Counted from the first letter of the stretch, positions 8,471-16,432 are shown. The stretch is 64,000 nt of DNA from AP-15 sp963703745 (GCA_963703745.1 CAVPFL010000003.1:558001-622000), one strand, 5' to 3'. A program made the numbers and translations. The notes: a model not told the origin generated them from the letters alone.

Positions 8471-9394
8471 TCACTGCTTGACGGATTCTGCCCCTCTACT
8501 GCCGCGAATGACTTCTACCGGAGGCCGCTCCGCAGGGGTCACCTTTTCCGGAATAGCGCCGCCCAGTGCCGGCGAAACGTCACCCGCCCAGGTGGGCTTG
8601 ATGCCGCTCGCCTTGCCGGGCCCGGGGGTCGAGGCTGCGGCGATGCCGTCCGTGCCGCTGACGCTGCGCAATGTCAGCGACAATTTGCCGAGCTCGGTGG
8701 CCACGTTGATCTTCTCAGCTTGATCGGGCATCACCTCGAGCGTGACCGTCCGGCCAAAGGTGTTCCCGGGGGCCGTCTTTGCATCCATCGCATCAATCAC
8801 CAGCACGCGGAGGTTCTCGACGACCGTCTCGCTGACCGAGCGGCGGGTCAAGGGTGCAGTACTATCGCTGAATTTCTGGGTTAGGATCACGTCGACACGA
8901 TCGCCGGGATATAACAGGCCGGTGCTAGCCCCGCCGGTGGCAACGGGGATTGCGATTGCCCGCGCGCCGGGCGACAGCACCAACTGCAAAAAGTCCCGAT
9001 CGCCGGGCTTGACTATACCGCCGCGCCTGATCGGCCCGCCGGTAGCGATCGGGTCGCGGCGGATCGGGTCGCCGGCTGAGACAGCGTTGCGGAGCGCTGC
9101 ACCGTAGATTTCGGATCGCACCTCCTCGTCCGCCTTGGGCTGAGCTTCCCTGACCGCAGCTGGGGGCCTGACGATCTCCCCCGGCTCCGCAGGACGGCTG
9201 ATCGCCTGCCAAGTTACGTCGGGCGCACGCAACAAAGTGCCGGCAGCAAGCGGCATCGCCGCAACGAGGATCTCCTCTCTTCTTGCTGCCTCGGGGGCCG
9301 CCTCGGATTTCTGCGGCAGGCTGCGCAGCACCACCATCGCGGCGACGCCGAGCGAGACCAGAAAGAGCATGGCTAGGATCGTCTTGGCGCGCAT
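8471..9394 (-). CDS. cpaB: Flp pilus assembly protein CpaB (RcpC)
   Basis: 307 residues. The N-terminal signal or membrane anchor ILAMLFLVSLGVAAMVVL is followed by an SAF domain (EEILVAAMPLAAGTLLRAPD at about 41-60) and the C-terminal RcpC region with AIAIPVATGGASTGLLYPGD and RVDVILTQKF. CpaB acts in the periplasm, normally with the secretin CpaC, which is absent from this cluster. ATG start at 9394, 6 nt after the cpaA stop. Length is normal. Confidence 0.92.
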   Translation of the reverse strand: MRAKTILAMLFLVSLGVAAMVVLRSLPQKSEAAPEAARREEILVAAMPLAAGTLLRAPDVTWQAISRPAEPGEIVRPPAAVREAQPKADEEVRSEIYGAALRNAVSAGDPIRRDPIATGGPIRRGGIVKPGDRDFLQLVLSPGARAIAIPVATGGASTGLLYPGDRVDVILTQKFSDSTAPLTRRSVSETVVENLRVLVIDAMDAKTAPGNTFGRTVTLEVMPDQAEKINVATELGKLSLTLRSVSGTDGIAAASTPGPGKASGIKPTWAGDVSPALGGAIPEKVTPAERPPVEVIRGSRGAESVKQ

Positions 9395-9400
9395 CGGAAC

Positions 9401-9931
9401 TTACCTCGAAACGGAGACTTGAAGCACCAAAATGATCATGCCCGCGGCGGAGATGGCAACACCATAAGGCACTGTCGGCCACACGTCTCGACGGACCGCA
9501 ACCGTTGCGTCGGGCACCGCTGCTCGTTGCCTAGCGCGGCGAAACCTCGGGATCAACCTATCTCCGATCAGGAGGGAGAGCGCTAGCACCGCGCCGAACA
9601 GGCTCATCAAAACAATGAAATCGAACAGGTCGCGGTAGCCGATGAGCAGCACCGCGCCGGTAAGCAGTTTCGCGTCGCCGCCGCCAAAAGTCCCACCCCA
9701 GAAAAACATAAACGCCACCACGAGGACACCGGCGGCCGCTACGAGGGTCCAGCCGGCGGTCATCGGATCGTCCGCCAGCAATATCCGCAGCAGGCCGAGC
9801 GAACCGATCATATAGGAAAGTGCGTTGGGAATGCGGCGCCGCCGCACATCCACATAAGCGGCACCGAGAAAGGCCCCCATCGCCAAAACCACAATTACCG
9901 TTTGCACATCCTGTTCCATCGCCGAGGTCAC
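9401..9931 (-). CDS. cpaA: prepilin peptidase CpaA (A24 family)
   Basis: 176-residue polytopic membrane aspartic protease. The two catalytic aspartates are visible in AAYVDVRRRRIPN and in the GxGD-type motif FGGGDAKLLTGAV. It cleaves the leader of the Flp pilins encoded just upstream, and probably of the TadE proteins. It lacks the N-terminal methylase domain of PilD-type enzymes, as normal for CpaA. The start is GTG at 9931 or ATG at 9919. Neither has a strong ribosome site. Six predicted hydrophobic segments are seen. Confidence 0.9.
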   Translation of the reverse strand: MTSAMEQDVQTVIVVLAMGAFLGAAYVDVRRRRIPNALSYMIGSLGLLRILLADDPMTAGWTLVAAAGVLVVAFMFFWGGTFGGGDAKLLTGAVLLIGYRDLFDFIVLMSLFGAVLALSLLIGDRLIPRFRRARQRAAVPDATVAVRRDVWPTVPYGVAISAAGMIILVLQVSVSR

Positions 9932-9989
9932 GGCGATGTGGCCGGCGGGAGATGGACCGTGGTCTTGTAATCTGCCACTACCCGCGATC

Positions 9990-10178
9990 CTAGGGAAGCG
10001 GCGGCAGTGTGATGCCAGATAGTTTGGTCGCGATGTTGCTGAACAGATTGCTTAAGCCAAGCCCGAGGGTATTCGCGCCGACTGCCACCGCGAGAGCGAC
10101 AAACACAATCAGCAAGGCATATTCGGTCGCTGTGGCGCCCCGTTCGTCCCGGTGAAAACGATTGATCAAGTAGCGCAT
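9990..10178 (-). CDS. flp: Flp family type IVb pilin (copy 2)
   Basis: 62 residues from ATG at 10178, which has GAAGGG at a proper distance. The short leader MRYLINRFHRDERG ends at the CpaA cleavage site, followed by ATATEYALLIVFVALAV with the hallmark Glu-Tyr pair and the hydrophobic helix of Flp pilins. It is nearly identical in this motif to the pilin 75 bp upstream but differs in the tail (ITLPPLP against NPVLPPLP). Major pilus subunit or a specialised second pilin. Which copy dominates cannot be told. Confidence 0.93.
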   Translation of the reverse strand: MRYLINRFHRDERGATATEYALLIVFVALAVAVGANTLGLGLSNLFSNIATKLSGITLPPLP

Positions 10179-10252
10179 CTGGTATCCCTTCGAAAAGTGG
10201 GGGAACGACAGGAGTTGCGGCCTCGCTGCGGCTCGCCGGCGGAAAGGGGTGA

Positions 10253-10447
10253 TCAAGGGAGCGGCGGAAGCACCGGGTTGAGGCTGGATATGTAGGTGCC
10301 GATCTGGCTAAACAGGTTGCTGATGCCTTGGCCAAGGAGGTTCGCGCCACCGGCGATGGCTATGGCTACAAACACGATCAGCAAGGCGTATTCGGTCGCC
10401 GTGGCTCCGCGTTCGTCACGGAGAAAGTACTTGAGCAAGTCGGACAT
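10253..10447 (-). CDS. flp: Flp family type IVb pilin (copy 1)
   Basis: 64 residues from ATG at 10447, preceded by AGGACC. The leader MSDLLKYFLRDERG is followed by ATATEYALLIVFVAIAIA, the processing site and helix of Flp/PilA pilins. First gene of the cluster in transcription order, so its upstream region (see 10513-10560) probably contains the main tad promoter. Paralogue of the next gene. Confidence 0.93.
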   Translation of the reverse strand: MSDLLKYFLRDERGATATEYALLIVFVAIAIAGGANLLGQGISNLFSQIGTYISSLNPVLPPLP

Positions 10448-10512
10448 GCGATGGGTCCTGAGTGGGTGGGTATCGCTACAGGCCTCCCGCTGCCACCGGC
10501 GCGAATATTTTA

Positions 10513-10560
10513 CCTGTTGTTGGGTCAATCGCCGTCAGCAAAAATCGTCTCACAAAAATT
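10513..10560 (-). promoter_or_regulatory. upstream element of the flp-tad operon (copy 2 of shared block)
   Basis: Lies about 66 bp upstream of the first pilin start, in the expected promoter region of the pilus operon. It resembles 443-490 upstream of the SciP-like gene (about 74 percent over 50 ungapped positions by hand). No clear sigma-70 boxes or full CtrA site (TTAA-N7-TTAA) could be placed within it. Confidence 0.45.
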
Positions 10561-10638
10561 TTCGAAGAATTCTAGAGACCGCCACGGCGTCACCGGGTCG
10601 CCCACGTCTTCAAAGCCCGCCTAGGGGTATCAGCGGTC

Positions 10639-11010
10639 TTATCTGTCGCGGAGGCCCGACTTTCGGCGAATCTCAAACTGGTTCATCAGCTTAAACAGAC
10701 CCACCAGGCATAGAAAAACGAGGCAGCCGACTAATGGGATTTCGTGGCCAACCAAGCCGAAGAGAGTGAAGAGGCAGAAACCGCCGATTAGTACGACGAG
10801 CATTGCGAGAGCGACGTGCGTGCGTTGGGTCACCCGCCCGGCGAGAAAAAAGCTCGTGAGCCCGCAGGCGATCATCGCCGCGATCCCGGCCGCAAGGAAC
10901 ATCTCGCGGGGTGTTGCCGAGACGGGGTCGGATGCGCTCGCGGCGAGCTCCGCGGTCCAGGCTGGGCCAGCGATCACGACCAGTACTGCTGCGCTAGCGG
11001 CTTCGCGCAT
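10639..11010 (-). CDS. hypothetical exported small membrane protein
   Basis: 123 residues from ATG at 11010, two bases beyond the stop of the upstream gene (TGA-G-ATG), which decides the start. The N-terminus (MREAASAAVLVVIAGPAWTA) looks like a signal peptide with an AxA-type end. Three hydrophobic segments follow (about residues 37-55, 66-84 and 86-105) and a basic tail (EIRRKSGLRDR). I do not recognise a family. It is almost certainly co-transcribed with the polytopic protein gene before it. Confidence 0.6.
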   Translation of the reverse strand: MREAASAAVLVVIAGPAWTAELAASASDPVSATPREMFLAAGIAAMIACGLTSFFLAGRVTQRTHVALAMLVVLIGGFCLFTLFGLVGHEIPLVGCLVFLCLVGLFKLMNQFEIRRKSGLRDR

Positions 11011-11011
11011 C

Positions 11012-12106
11012 TCAGGCCTCGACGACATTGGGGCGGACCAGATCAACGGCTCTCGGGCCCGCGAACTCGGCGATGTTCATCATCAGTGCCGAGGAAGTCG
11101 CAGTGTCGCGCAATTTCCAGATGACGCCGTCGACAAAGAAGTGATGGATGTTGACCGCCGCGGCAAGAATGCCGGCGGTCGTCATCAACGGCAAAGGCAG
11201 CCAGCTAAACGCCGCCGGAAGCCCAATGAAAAGTAGAATGCCGCCCAGGATATTTCGCGATCCCCAGCGTCTCGTCTCGGCGCCGATGCGTCGCCATGAG
11301 TGCTCTCCGCCCGCGACATCGATTCTGACCTTCAACTGCATGACAAGGGCGATCAGCAAGTATTGAAGCGAATGGAAGAAGGGTATCACAATCCAAAACG
11401 ACTTCAAACCGGCGCCCGGTACAAACCAAATGAAATGAGTAAGGGCCGGCAGCAACACGATCGGTGGCATCAGACGCTTCTGTCCGACGCACCAGGTAAA
11501 AACGAAGCCGGCGAAGACCAGGGCGCCGGTCCACATCACGGCCTGCGCCGCCGCGTCCATCCAGTCGGGCAGCGGGAAGGCCGGAACAGACATGCCGTAG
11601 AAGCCGATGAGCCCGCCGCTCGTTCCGCTGTGCTGAAAACGGATCACCCCGCAGACGAAGGCTGAAAAGACAAAGGCCGACAGCGCCATGCGCTCCCGCC
11701 GCCCGATCGGAAAGCCGGCGCGTCGCGCATAAACCATGGTCAGGCCGATCGTCTGCCCGCTGTAGTGGTAGGGCGACCACAACAGGAACAACATCACGAA
11801 AAAAGGGGCGATGCCATCCGGTTGCCAGAACGAGGCGCCGACCGCGCCGAACAGGATCAGCGGCAACCCCCAGGCCGTGACTGGAAACTGACGAATATTG
11901 TCGGGGCTTTGATAGAGCCGGTAAACCGTCGCTGAAAAATGTGGGTAATTAACGACCAAGCTGAGAACTAGCGCAAACCAAAAGATCGGCTGAGTATCCG
12001 CCGAATGATAAAAGGCAAGCATAGCGATCCAGGTGACGATCGACAAGCCACCGATGATTAGCGTGTCGGTCCACCAGTTGACAAAATAGAGTGAACTCGT
12101 GGTCAT
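11012..12106 (-). CDS. hypothetical polytopic membrane protein with conserved-looking histidine motifs
   Basis: 364 residues from ATG at 12106. A longer reading to 12217 would add a low-complexity leader. About eight to ten membrane segments. Histidines sit in motifs at helix ends: NYPHFSAT, SPYHYSGQTIG, THFIW, FFHSLQY and NIHHFFVDGVIWKLRD. Such spaced His motifs recall membrane metal-dependent oxygenases and desaturases (for example Brp/Blh-like proteins), but I cannot assign it. It is followed immediately by a small exported protein and preceded by an ECF sigma gene on the same strand. Confidence 0.65.
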   Translation of the reverse strand: MTTSSLYFVNWWTDTLIIGGLSIVTWIAMLAFYHSADTQPIFWFALVLSLVVNYPHFSATVYRLYQSPDNIRQFPVTAWGLPLILFGAVGASFWQPDGIAPFFVMLFLLWSPYHYSGQTIGLTMVYARRAGFPIGRRERMALSAFVFSAFVCGVIRFQHSGTSGGLIGFYGMSVPAFPLPDWMDAAAQAVMWTGALVFAGFVFTWCVGQKRLMPPIVLLPALTHFIWFVPGAGLKSFWIVIPFFHSLQYLLIALVMQLKVRIDVAGGEHSWRRIGAETRRWGSRNILGGILLFIGLPAAFSWLPLPLMTTAGILAAAVNIHHFFVDGVIWKLRDTATSSALMMNIAEFAGPRAVDLVRPNVVEA

Positions 12107-12241
12107 CCGGAAAAGTCGATCCGTGCCGATGGGCCGCGCCGGACTGGAGGGACCGCGGCCGACTACCGGTCCCTTACAAGCCGATGAGTTAATTGCGCGC
12201 CGACGCGGATGTCGCAAAAAAATTCTATCGAAGAGGCCGCT

Positions 12242-12898
12242 TCAGTCCGAGCTTGCCGGGACGAGCGAGGTGGGGACGCTGTCGGAATTCTCGGGGCTGA
12301 CCGCGTCCGGAGGCGGTTTTGCAGGACGCAGAGCGAAAAGCGACCTCGGCTGGTCTGCTTCTATCGCCGTCCTCAGCCGGTTGCGGCCGCGCGCCAGATG
12401 GCAGCGAACGGCGCTGACCGAGAGCCCCATTGCCTCCGCCACTTCCTCATAGGATTTTCCCTCCACGCAAGCGAGCATGACGGCGAGCCGCTGCTTGCTC
12501 GGCAGGCGCCGGAGGGCTCCGGCGACATCGCGCAACACGAGCCGTGTCTCGCTCGGGTCGCCTCCCGCGCCGTGATCGGTCTCGGCGAAGACCCGCAGCA
12601 TCGAGATAAAGCGATTGGCTTTCGTTGCGCCCGCGAGGAACTGGTTGCGCATGATCGTAAACAGCCAGGCGCGCAAATCGGAGCCCGGCTCGTAGAGATG
12701 CGAATTCGCGAGAGCCCGCACCAGGGTGTCCTGAACGAGGTCGTCGGCATCGGCTTGTTCACGATGCCACCGGCGCACGGCGCGACGCAGGAACGGGATC
12801 TCGTTTTCGATCTGCCGCGAAACATCCGGTTGGTATGCCTCATCGGCTGGGGGTTTCGATGTGAACTCCCCATCAGCGGAGATGCGATGCAAAAGCAT
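12242..12898 (-). CDS. ECF-type RNA polymerase sigma factor
   Basis: About 218 residues from ATG at 12898. A GTG at 12946 is possible but directly abuts a TATAAA-like sequence. Region 2 is visible in DADDLVQDTLVRALANSHLY and LRAWLFTIMRNQFL, and region 4 in LRRLPSKQRLAVMLACVEG and SYEEVAEAMGLSVSAVRCHL. A tail of about 35 residues, Pro/Ser-rich, extends beyond region 4, longer than in minimal ECF factors. No anti-sigma gene is recognisable next to it. It lies upstream of the two membrane-protein genes and the pilus cluster, so regulation of these is possible but unproven. Confidence 0.85.
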   Translation of the reverse strand: MLLHRISADGEFTSKPPADEAYQPDVSRQIENEIPFLRRAVRRWHREQADADDLVQDTLVRALANSHLYEPGSDLRAWLFTIMRNQFLAGATKANRFISMLRVFAETDHGAGGDPSETRLVLRDVAGALRRLPSKQRLAVMLACVEGKSYEEVAEAMGLSVSAVRCHLARGRNRLRTAIEADQPRSLFALRPAKPPPDAVSPENSDSVPTSLVPASSD

Positions 12899-13260
12899 CG
12901 GGCGCGTCGCGGCCGGGTCAGGGGTCTCGTCGCAGCCCGTACCCACGTTTATACACTTAAAAGGAGAAAATCACACTGTTGCGGAACACTGTTTGTCGCC
13001 CCCACGCTAAACTTAACCTTTACGCGTTTTTGACGGAGCTTTGACGAAAATGCAAGAGGTTTCCAGCAGACCTCCCGCTGCCGACTGAGCTAACCCCGTC
13101 TTGTTCAAGGCAGCGGCGTTGGCAGCGGTCGGCTCGTCCTAGAGCGCCGCGGCTATGCCGGCCTCCGACACGCGTTCGCTTCCCTCCTACTTCCCCTCTT
13201 GAGAAAGTTCGTCCCTCGAACGATTGGGTCAGAAGTCCCTATATTTACAGACGCTTATAA
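12899..13260. other. intergenic region between sigma-factor gene and tRNA-Val
   Basis: No protein gene seen. At 12948-12953 the minus strand reads TATAAA, a possible -10 box for the sigma gene, though no good -35 is found. At about 13060-13098 the minus strand carries a tRNA-like half (GGGGTTAGCTCAGTCGG followed by a stem-loop) that does not complete into a tRNA. The rest is featureless. Confidence 0.4.
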
Positions 13261-13335
13261 TGGTGGGCGCGACTGGGATTGAACCAGCGACCCCTACGAT
13301 GTCAACGTAGTGCTCTCCCGCTGAGCTACGCGCCC
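13261..13335 (-). tRNA. tRNA-Val (anticodon GAC)
   Basis: 75 nt including an encoded CCA end. On the minus strand the acceptor GGGCGCG pairs with CGCGCCC, the D-arm is GCTC...GAGC, the anticodon stem CTACG/CGTAG encloses loop TTGACAT with GAC at its centre, and the T-arm is CTGG-TTCAATC-CCAG. All stems pair, and the A discriminator precedes CCA. Decodes valine GUC/GUU codons. Intact by inspection. Confidence 0.96.
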
Positions 13336-13683
13336 TCACCAGCGGCCGGGTTGGAAGCGGGGGGTGTAACGAAATTCTGGGCGACAGGCAAGTACCGGCC
13401 CTGCCGATAATTCCTTAGTTCTCCTGGGTTGCGGCCCTTCGACACGAGATGATTTCGGTCCTATTGCTAATCTCGGCACGGCCGGTCGATTCAAACCAGA
13501 TCCAAAGCTCGGAATGGCGGTGATAATGATCGTAAAATTACCGAATTCACATTTCATAATCCCGACCGATCACGATAAAGGAAGCCGAGATGGGGACCCA
13601 ACCGCTTTGGCGTTGCAACTAAAAGGCGAGATTTTTGTTAATTTGCTGCAGATGCAACGACTGGTCATAATTGACGCAACTAT
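13336..13683. other. intergenic region upstream of the CocE-type hydrolase
   Basis: AT-richer segment without a plausible gene. It contains, at 13642-13656, the 15-mer TTTGCTGCAGATGCA, which recurs at 54630-54644 upstream of the fadJ-type gene. Weaker similarity extends about 100 bp to the left of each copy. It probably carries the hydrolase promoter and the tRNA-Val promoter on opposite strands. Confidence 0.45.
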
Positions 13684-13725
13684 TTATTGCAGCTGAAGCC
13701 GACTTATTGCAGCTGAAGCCGACTT
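13684..13725 (+). repeat. two-copy 20-bp tandem repeat just before the hydrolase ribosome site
   Basis: The unit TTATTGCAGCTGAAGCCGAC occurs at 13684-13703 and again, perfectly, at 13704-13723, followed by a partial TT. The second copy ends about 9 nt before the AGGAGGT ribosome-binding site of the gene at 13741. A duplication in this position would alter the 5' leader length or duplicate a binding site. Confidence 0.9.
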
Positions 13726-13740
13726 GGATCAGGAGGTCGA

Positions 13741-15576
13741 ATGGAAACGCCCACTCCCCAGGAGCTCGTGATCGAGCGCGACCTCTGGGTACCGGCGCGC
13801 GACGGCGTCGGGCTGGCGACGGACCTCTACCGCCCGACCCGCGGCGGACCGTTTCCCGTCCTGCTCGAGCGCACGCCGTATAACAAATCGGCGCCGAGCC
13901 GCTCGGAGCGCACCACTGGCACGGCTGCGCCGCGCTCGCGCGCCGAGGTCGCTCGTTACTTCGTGCGGCACGGCTATGCCGTGGTCTATCAGGATTGCCG
14001 CGGCCGGTACCGGTCGGAGGGCCGCTTCACAAAATATCTGAGCGAGGCGGAGGACGGATACGACACCCTCTGCTGGCTGATGCGGCAACCCTGGTGCGAC
14101 GGCCGGATCGGCACGTTCGGCCTCTCTTACGCGGCGCATACCCAGGCAGCGCTCGGCTGCCTCGACCCGCCCGGTCTCGCCGCGCAGTTTCTCGACTGCG
14201 GCGGGTTTTCGAACGCTTACCGCAGCGGCATCCGCCATGGCGGTGCATTTGACCTGAAGCAAGCGACATGGGCCTACAACAACGCGCTCGCCGACGCCAA
14301 GGACCCGGCCGTCAAGGCTGCACTCGCGGCTCAGGACATCGGGGTTTGGTTCACCCGGATGCCGTGGCGCAAAGGCCAATCGCCGGTGTCAGCCGCGCCG
14401 GAATACGAGGACTATCTCTTCGAGCAGTGGTCGCACGGAATATTCGACGATTTCTGGAAGCGCCCCGGGATTTATGCAGAGGGGTATTACGAGCGCTACG
14501 CCGATGTGCCGATCGTTCATTTCTCCGGCTGGTACGATCCCTACGCACGGACCGCAATGGAGAATTACCTCGGTCTCAAGCGCGAGAAGCGTGCTTCGAT
14601 GCGGCTGATCCTCGGCCCTTGGACCCACGGCGACCGCTCGCTGAGCTATGCAGGCGACGTCGATTTCGGCCCCACGGCGCCGGTCGACGACAACCTTGCC
14701 GAGGATTTTTTTGCGCTCCGCCTTGCCTGGTACGACCGCTGGCTCAAGAACGGCTCGCCAGGTGCCGAAGCCGATCCGGCGGTGCAAGTCTTTGTGATGG
14801 GCGGCGGGTCGGGTCATCGCAATCCGGCGGGACGGCTCGATCACGGCGGCCGCTGGCGCACCGCAACGGATTGGCCGCTGCCGCAGACCCGGTGGACGCA
14901 ATTCTACTTGCAGCCGGACCGCGGCCTCGCCCGCACTTTGCCGCCGCCAGGTGGTCGACCTCTCGCATACGCCTTCGACCCGCATCAGCCGGTGCCCACA
15001 GTAGGTGGGGCGCTGAGTTCGGGCGAGCCGGTGATGCGCGCCGGCGCCTACGACCAGCGTACGGGACCCAACGTGTTCAGTGCGAGCGAGCCCTACCGGC
15101 CGCTCGCCGAACGCCCCGACGTGCTCGTCTTCGCCACTCCGCCGCTCGCTGGTGACCTGGAGGTGACGGGCCCGATGACGGTACGGCTCTGGATCTCCTC
15201 CGATTGCCCCGACACCGACTTCACCGCCAAGCTGATCGATGTCTATCCGCCGAACGAGGATTACCCGGATGGTTTCGCGATGAATCTGACGGAGGGGATT
15301 TTACGCGTGCGGTATCGCGACAGCTGGGAGCGACCCTCGCCGATGGTACCGGGCGAGATCTATGCGACCACGATCGAGCTGTCTCCGACGAGCAATCTGT
15401 TCGTCTCTGGCCATCGGCTGCGCCTCGACATTTCGAGCAGCAACTTCCCGCATTTCGACGTCAACCCGAATTCGGGAGAGCCGGAGGGCGCGATGGAGCA
15501 TCCGCGCATCGCAAGAAATCAGGTCTTTGCCGACGCGGCGCACCCGTCTCACCTAGTCCTTCCCGTTATTCCCTGA
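13741..15576 (+). CDS. CocE/NonD family hydrolase (S15 peptidase-like)
   Basis: 611 residues with the layout of the cocaine esterase/glutaryl-acylase group. An alpha/beta hydrolase domain carries the nucleophile Ser at about residue 129 in GRIGTFGLSYAAHTQ, a likely catalytic Asp follows in VHFSGWYDPYA, and the His lies in LILGPWTHGDRS. A C-terminal jelly-roll (X-Pro dipeptidyl-peptidase C-terminal) domain is seen with PMTVRLWISSDCPDTDF and LRLDISSSNFPHFD. Cytoplasmic, as no signal peptide is evident. Substrates of this family are esters or amides and cannot be predicted here. AGGAGGT precedes the ATG. It stands alone, after a tRNA and a duplicated leader sequence. Confidence 0.9.
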   Translation: METPTPQELVIERDLWVPARDGVGLATDLYRPTRGGPFPVLLERTPYNKSAPSRSERTTGTAAPRSRAEVARYFVRHGYAVVYQDCRGRYRSEGRFTKYLSEAEDGYDTLCWLMRQPWCDGRIGTFGLSYAAHTQAALGCLDPPGLAAQFLDCGGFSNAYRSGIRHGGAFDLKQATWAYNNALADAKDPAVKAALAAQDIGVWFTRMPWRKGQSPVSAAPEYEDYLFEQWSHGIFDDFWKRPGIYAEGYYERYADVPIVHFSGWYDPYARTAMENYLGLKREKRASMRLILGPWTHGDRSLSYAGDVDFGPTAPVDDNLAEDFFALRLAWYDRWLKNGSPGAEADPAVQVFVMGGGSGHRNPAGRLDHGGRWRTATDWPLPQTRWTQFYLQPDRGLARTLPPPGGRPLAYAFDPHQPVPTVGGALSSGEPVMRAGAYDQRTGPNVFSASEPYRPLAERPDVLVFATPPLAGDLEVTGPMTVRLWISSDCPDTDFTAKLIDVYPPNEDYPDGFAMNLTEGILRVRYRDSWERPSPMVPGEIYATTIELSPTSNLFVSGHRLRLDISSSNFPHFDVNPNSGEPEGAMEHPRIARNQVFADAAHPSHLVLPVIP

Positions 15577-15627
15577 GACCCTGTCGAAGTTGCGGCGATT
15601 GGGCGACGACTATAGTCTCGGCGTGAA

Positions 15628-15993
15628 ATGCGGTTGCGAGGGTGCGCGATGTGGCGGGGACTGGTGGTGTTGGCGGCCCTGACGGTCGGCGGGTTGGTTC
15701 CGGGCGCGCTGGCGGCGGAGGGATCGGGCAATTCTGCTAATGACAACCTCCTCGCGATGTCAACGGACCAGCAGGCGAAGATGCTTACGAAGGGTATCAA
15801 GGGCTGCGTCGGAGAATCGCCCTTTCCGATGGGGGTGACCACGACCGGTAAGGCAAAGGGCTATGCTTATTGGAGCGTGCGCTGCAAGGACGGCAGAAGC
15901 TTTGCCGTTCAAATCACACCGAAGTTGCAGGCGACCGCCGTGGATTGCAAAGCGTTGGAGGGCTCCGGCAAGGAGTGCTTCAAGAAGTTCTGA
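15628..15993 (+). CDS. hypothetical secreted small protein
   Basis: 121 residues, or 114 if ATG at 15649 is used (MWRGLVVLAALTVGG). A clear signal peptide ends near GALAAEG. The mature part has three cysteines (GCVGES, VRCKDG, VDCKALEG and one near the end, KECFKKF), suggesting disulfides. No family recognised, though small alphaproteobacterial periplasmic proteins of this shape are common. Convergent with the small lipoprotein gene that follows. Confidence 0.6.
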   Translation: MRLRGCAMWRGLVVLAALTVGGLVPGALAAEGSGNSANDNLLAMSTDQQAKMLTKGIKGCVGESPFPMGVTTTGKAKGYAYWSVRCKDGRSFAVQITPKLQATAVDCKALEGSGKECFKKF

Positions 15994-16026
15994 GGCTGCT
16001 GCACCACCGGCAGTCGCGGCGAGTGA

Positions 16027-16209
16027 TCACCAGCGTAACGGCTGGCGACAGACCGAATACCAGAGACCGAGATTCTCCTCCTTCCACTTCGGATCCTCAC
16101 AATCCTTTTTGAGGATTGCGGCAGACGCCTGCGGATCGGAATGTGGAACTGGCGTGTCCGAAGAGCACCCCGCCACGACGATCAGCAGCGCCAGAAGTCC
16201 CGATCTCAC
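16027..16209 (-). CDS. hypothetical small lipoprotein
   Basis: 60 residues from GTG at 16209, chosen because AAAGGAGAG stands 6 nt upstream (16216-16224). A longer reading to 16254 has no such site. The N-terminus VRSGLLALLIVVAGCSS is a lipoprotein signal with lipobox VAGC. The mature part has EDPKWKEENLGLWYSVCRQ. Function unknown. Its start region lies about 100 bp from the left end of the insertion sequence. Confidence 0.55.
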   Translation of the reverse strand: MRSGLLALLIVVAGCSSDTPVPHSDPQASAAILKKDCEDPKWKEENLGLWYSVCRQPLRW

Positions 16210-16432
16210 CAGCGCCTCTCCTTTATCTTGTGGGCTCGACAACCGTCCGTTCATCGATCCACAGGATTCTCGGCTTCTCCCGCGGTGAACGCAAGGCGAT
16301 GCGGCTGCATTCCGTATGAGGTGGACCCCGATGGTGAGACAGCCGGAGCCGCTGCTTAAGGTGTAGCCCGGCCGATTTCGATGTCGGCTCCGATCGCGGT
16401 GACCGCGATGGCTAGTTTGACGATTCTACTTT

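Noticed and set aside
12942..13010. Possible general-stress (GGAAC-N16/17-CGTT) promoter near 12982
   Set aside because: GGAAC is present on the plus strand but the second half reads CGCT and points away from any gene.
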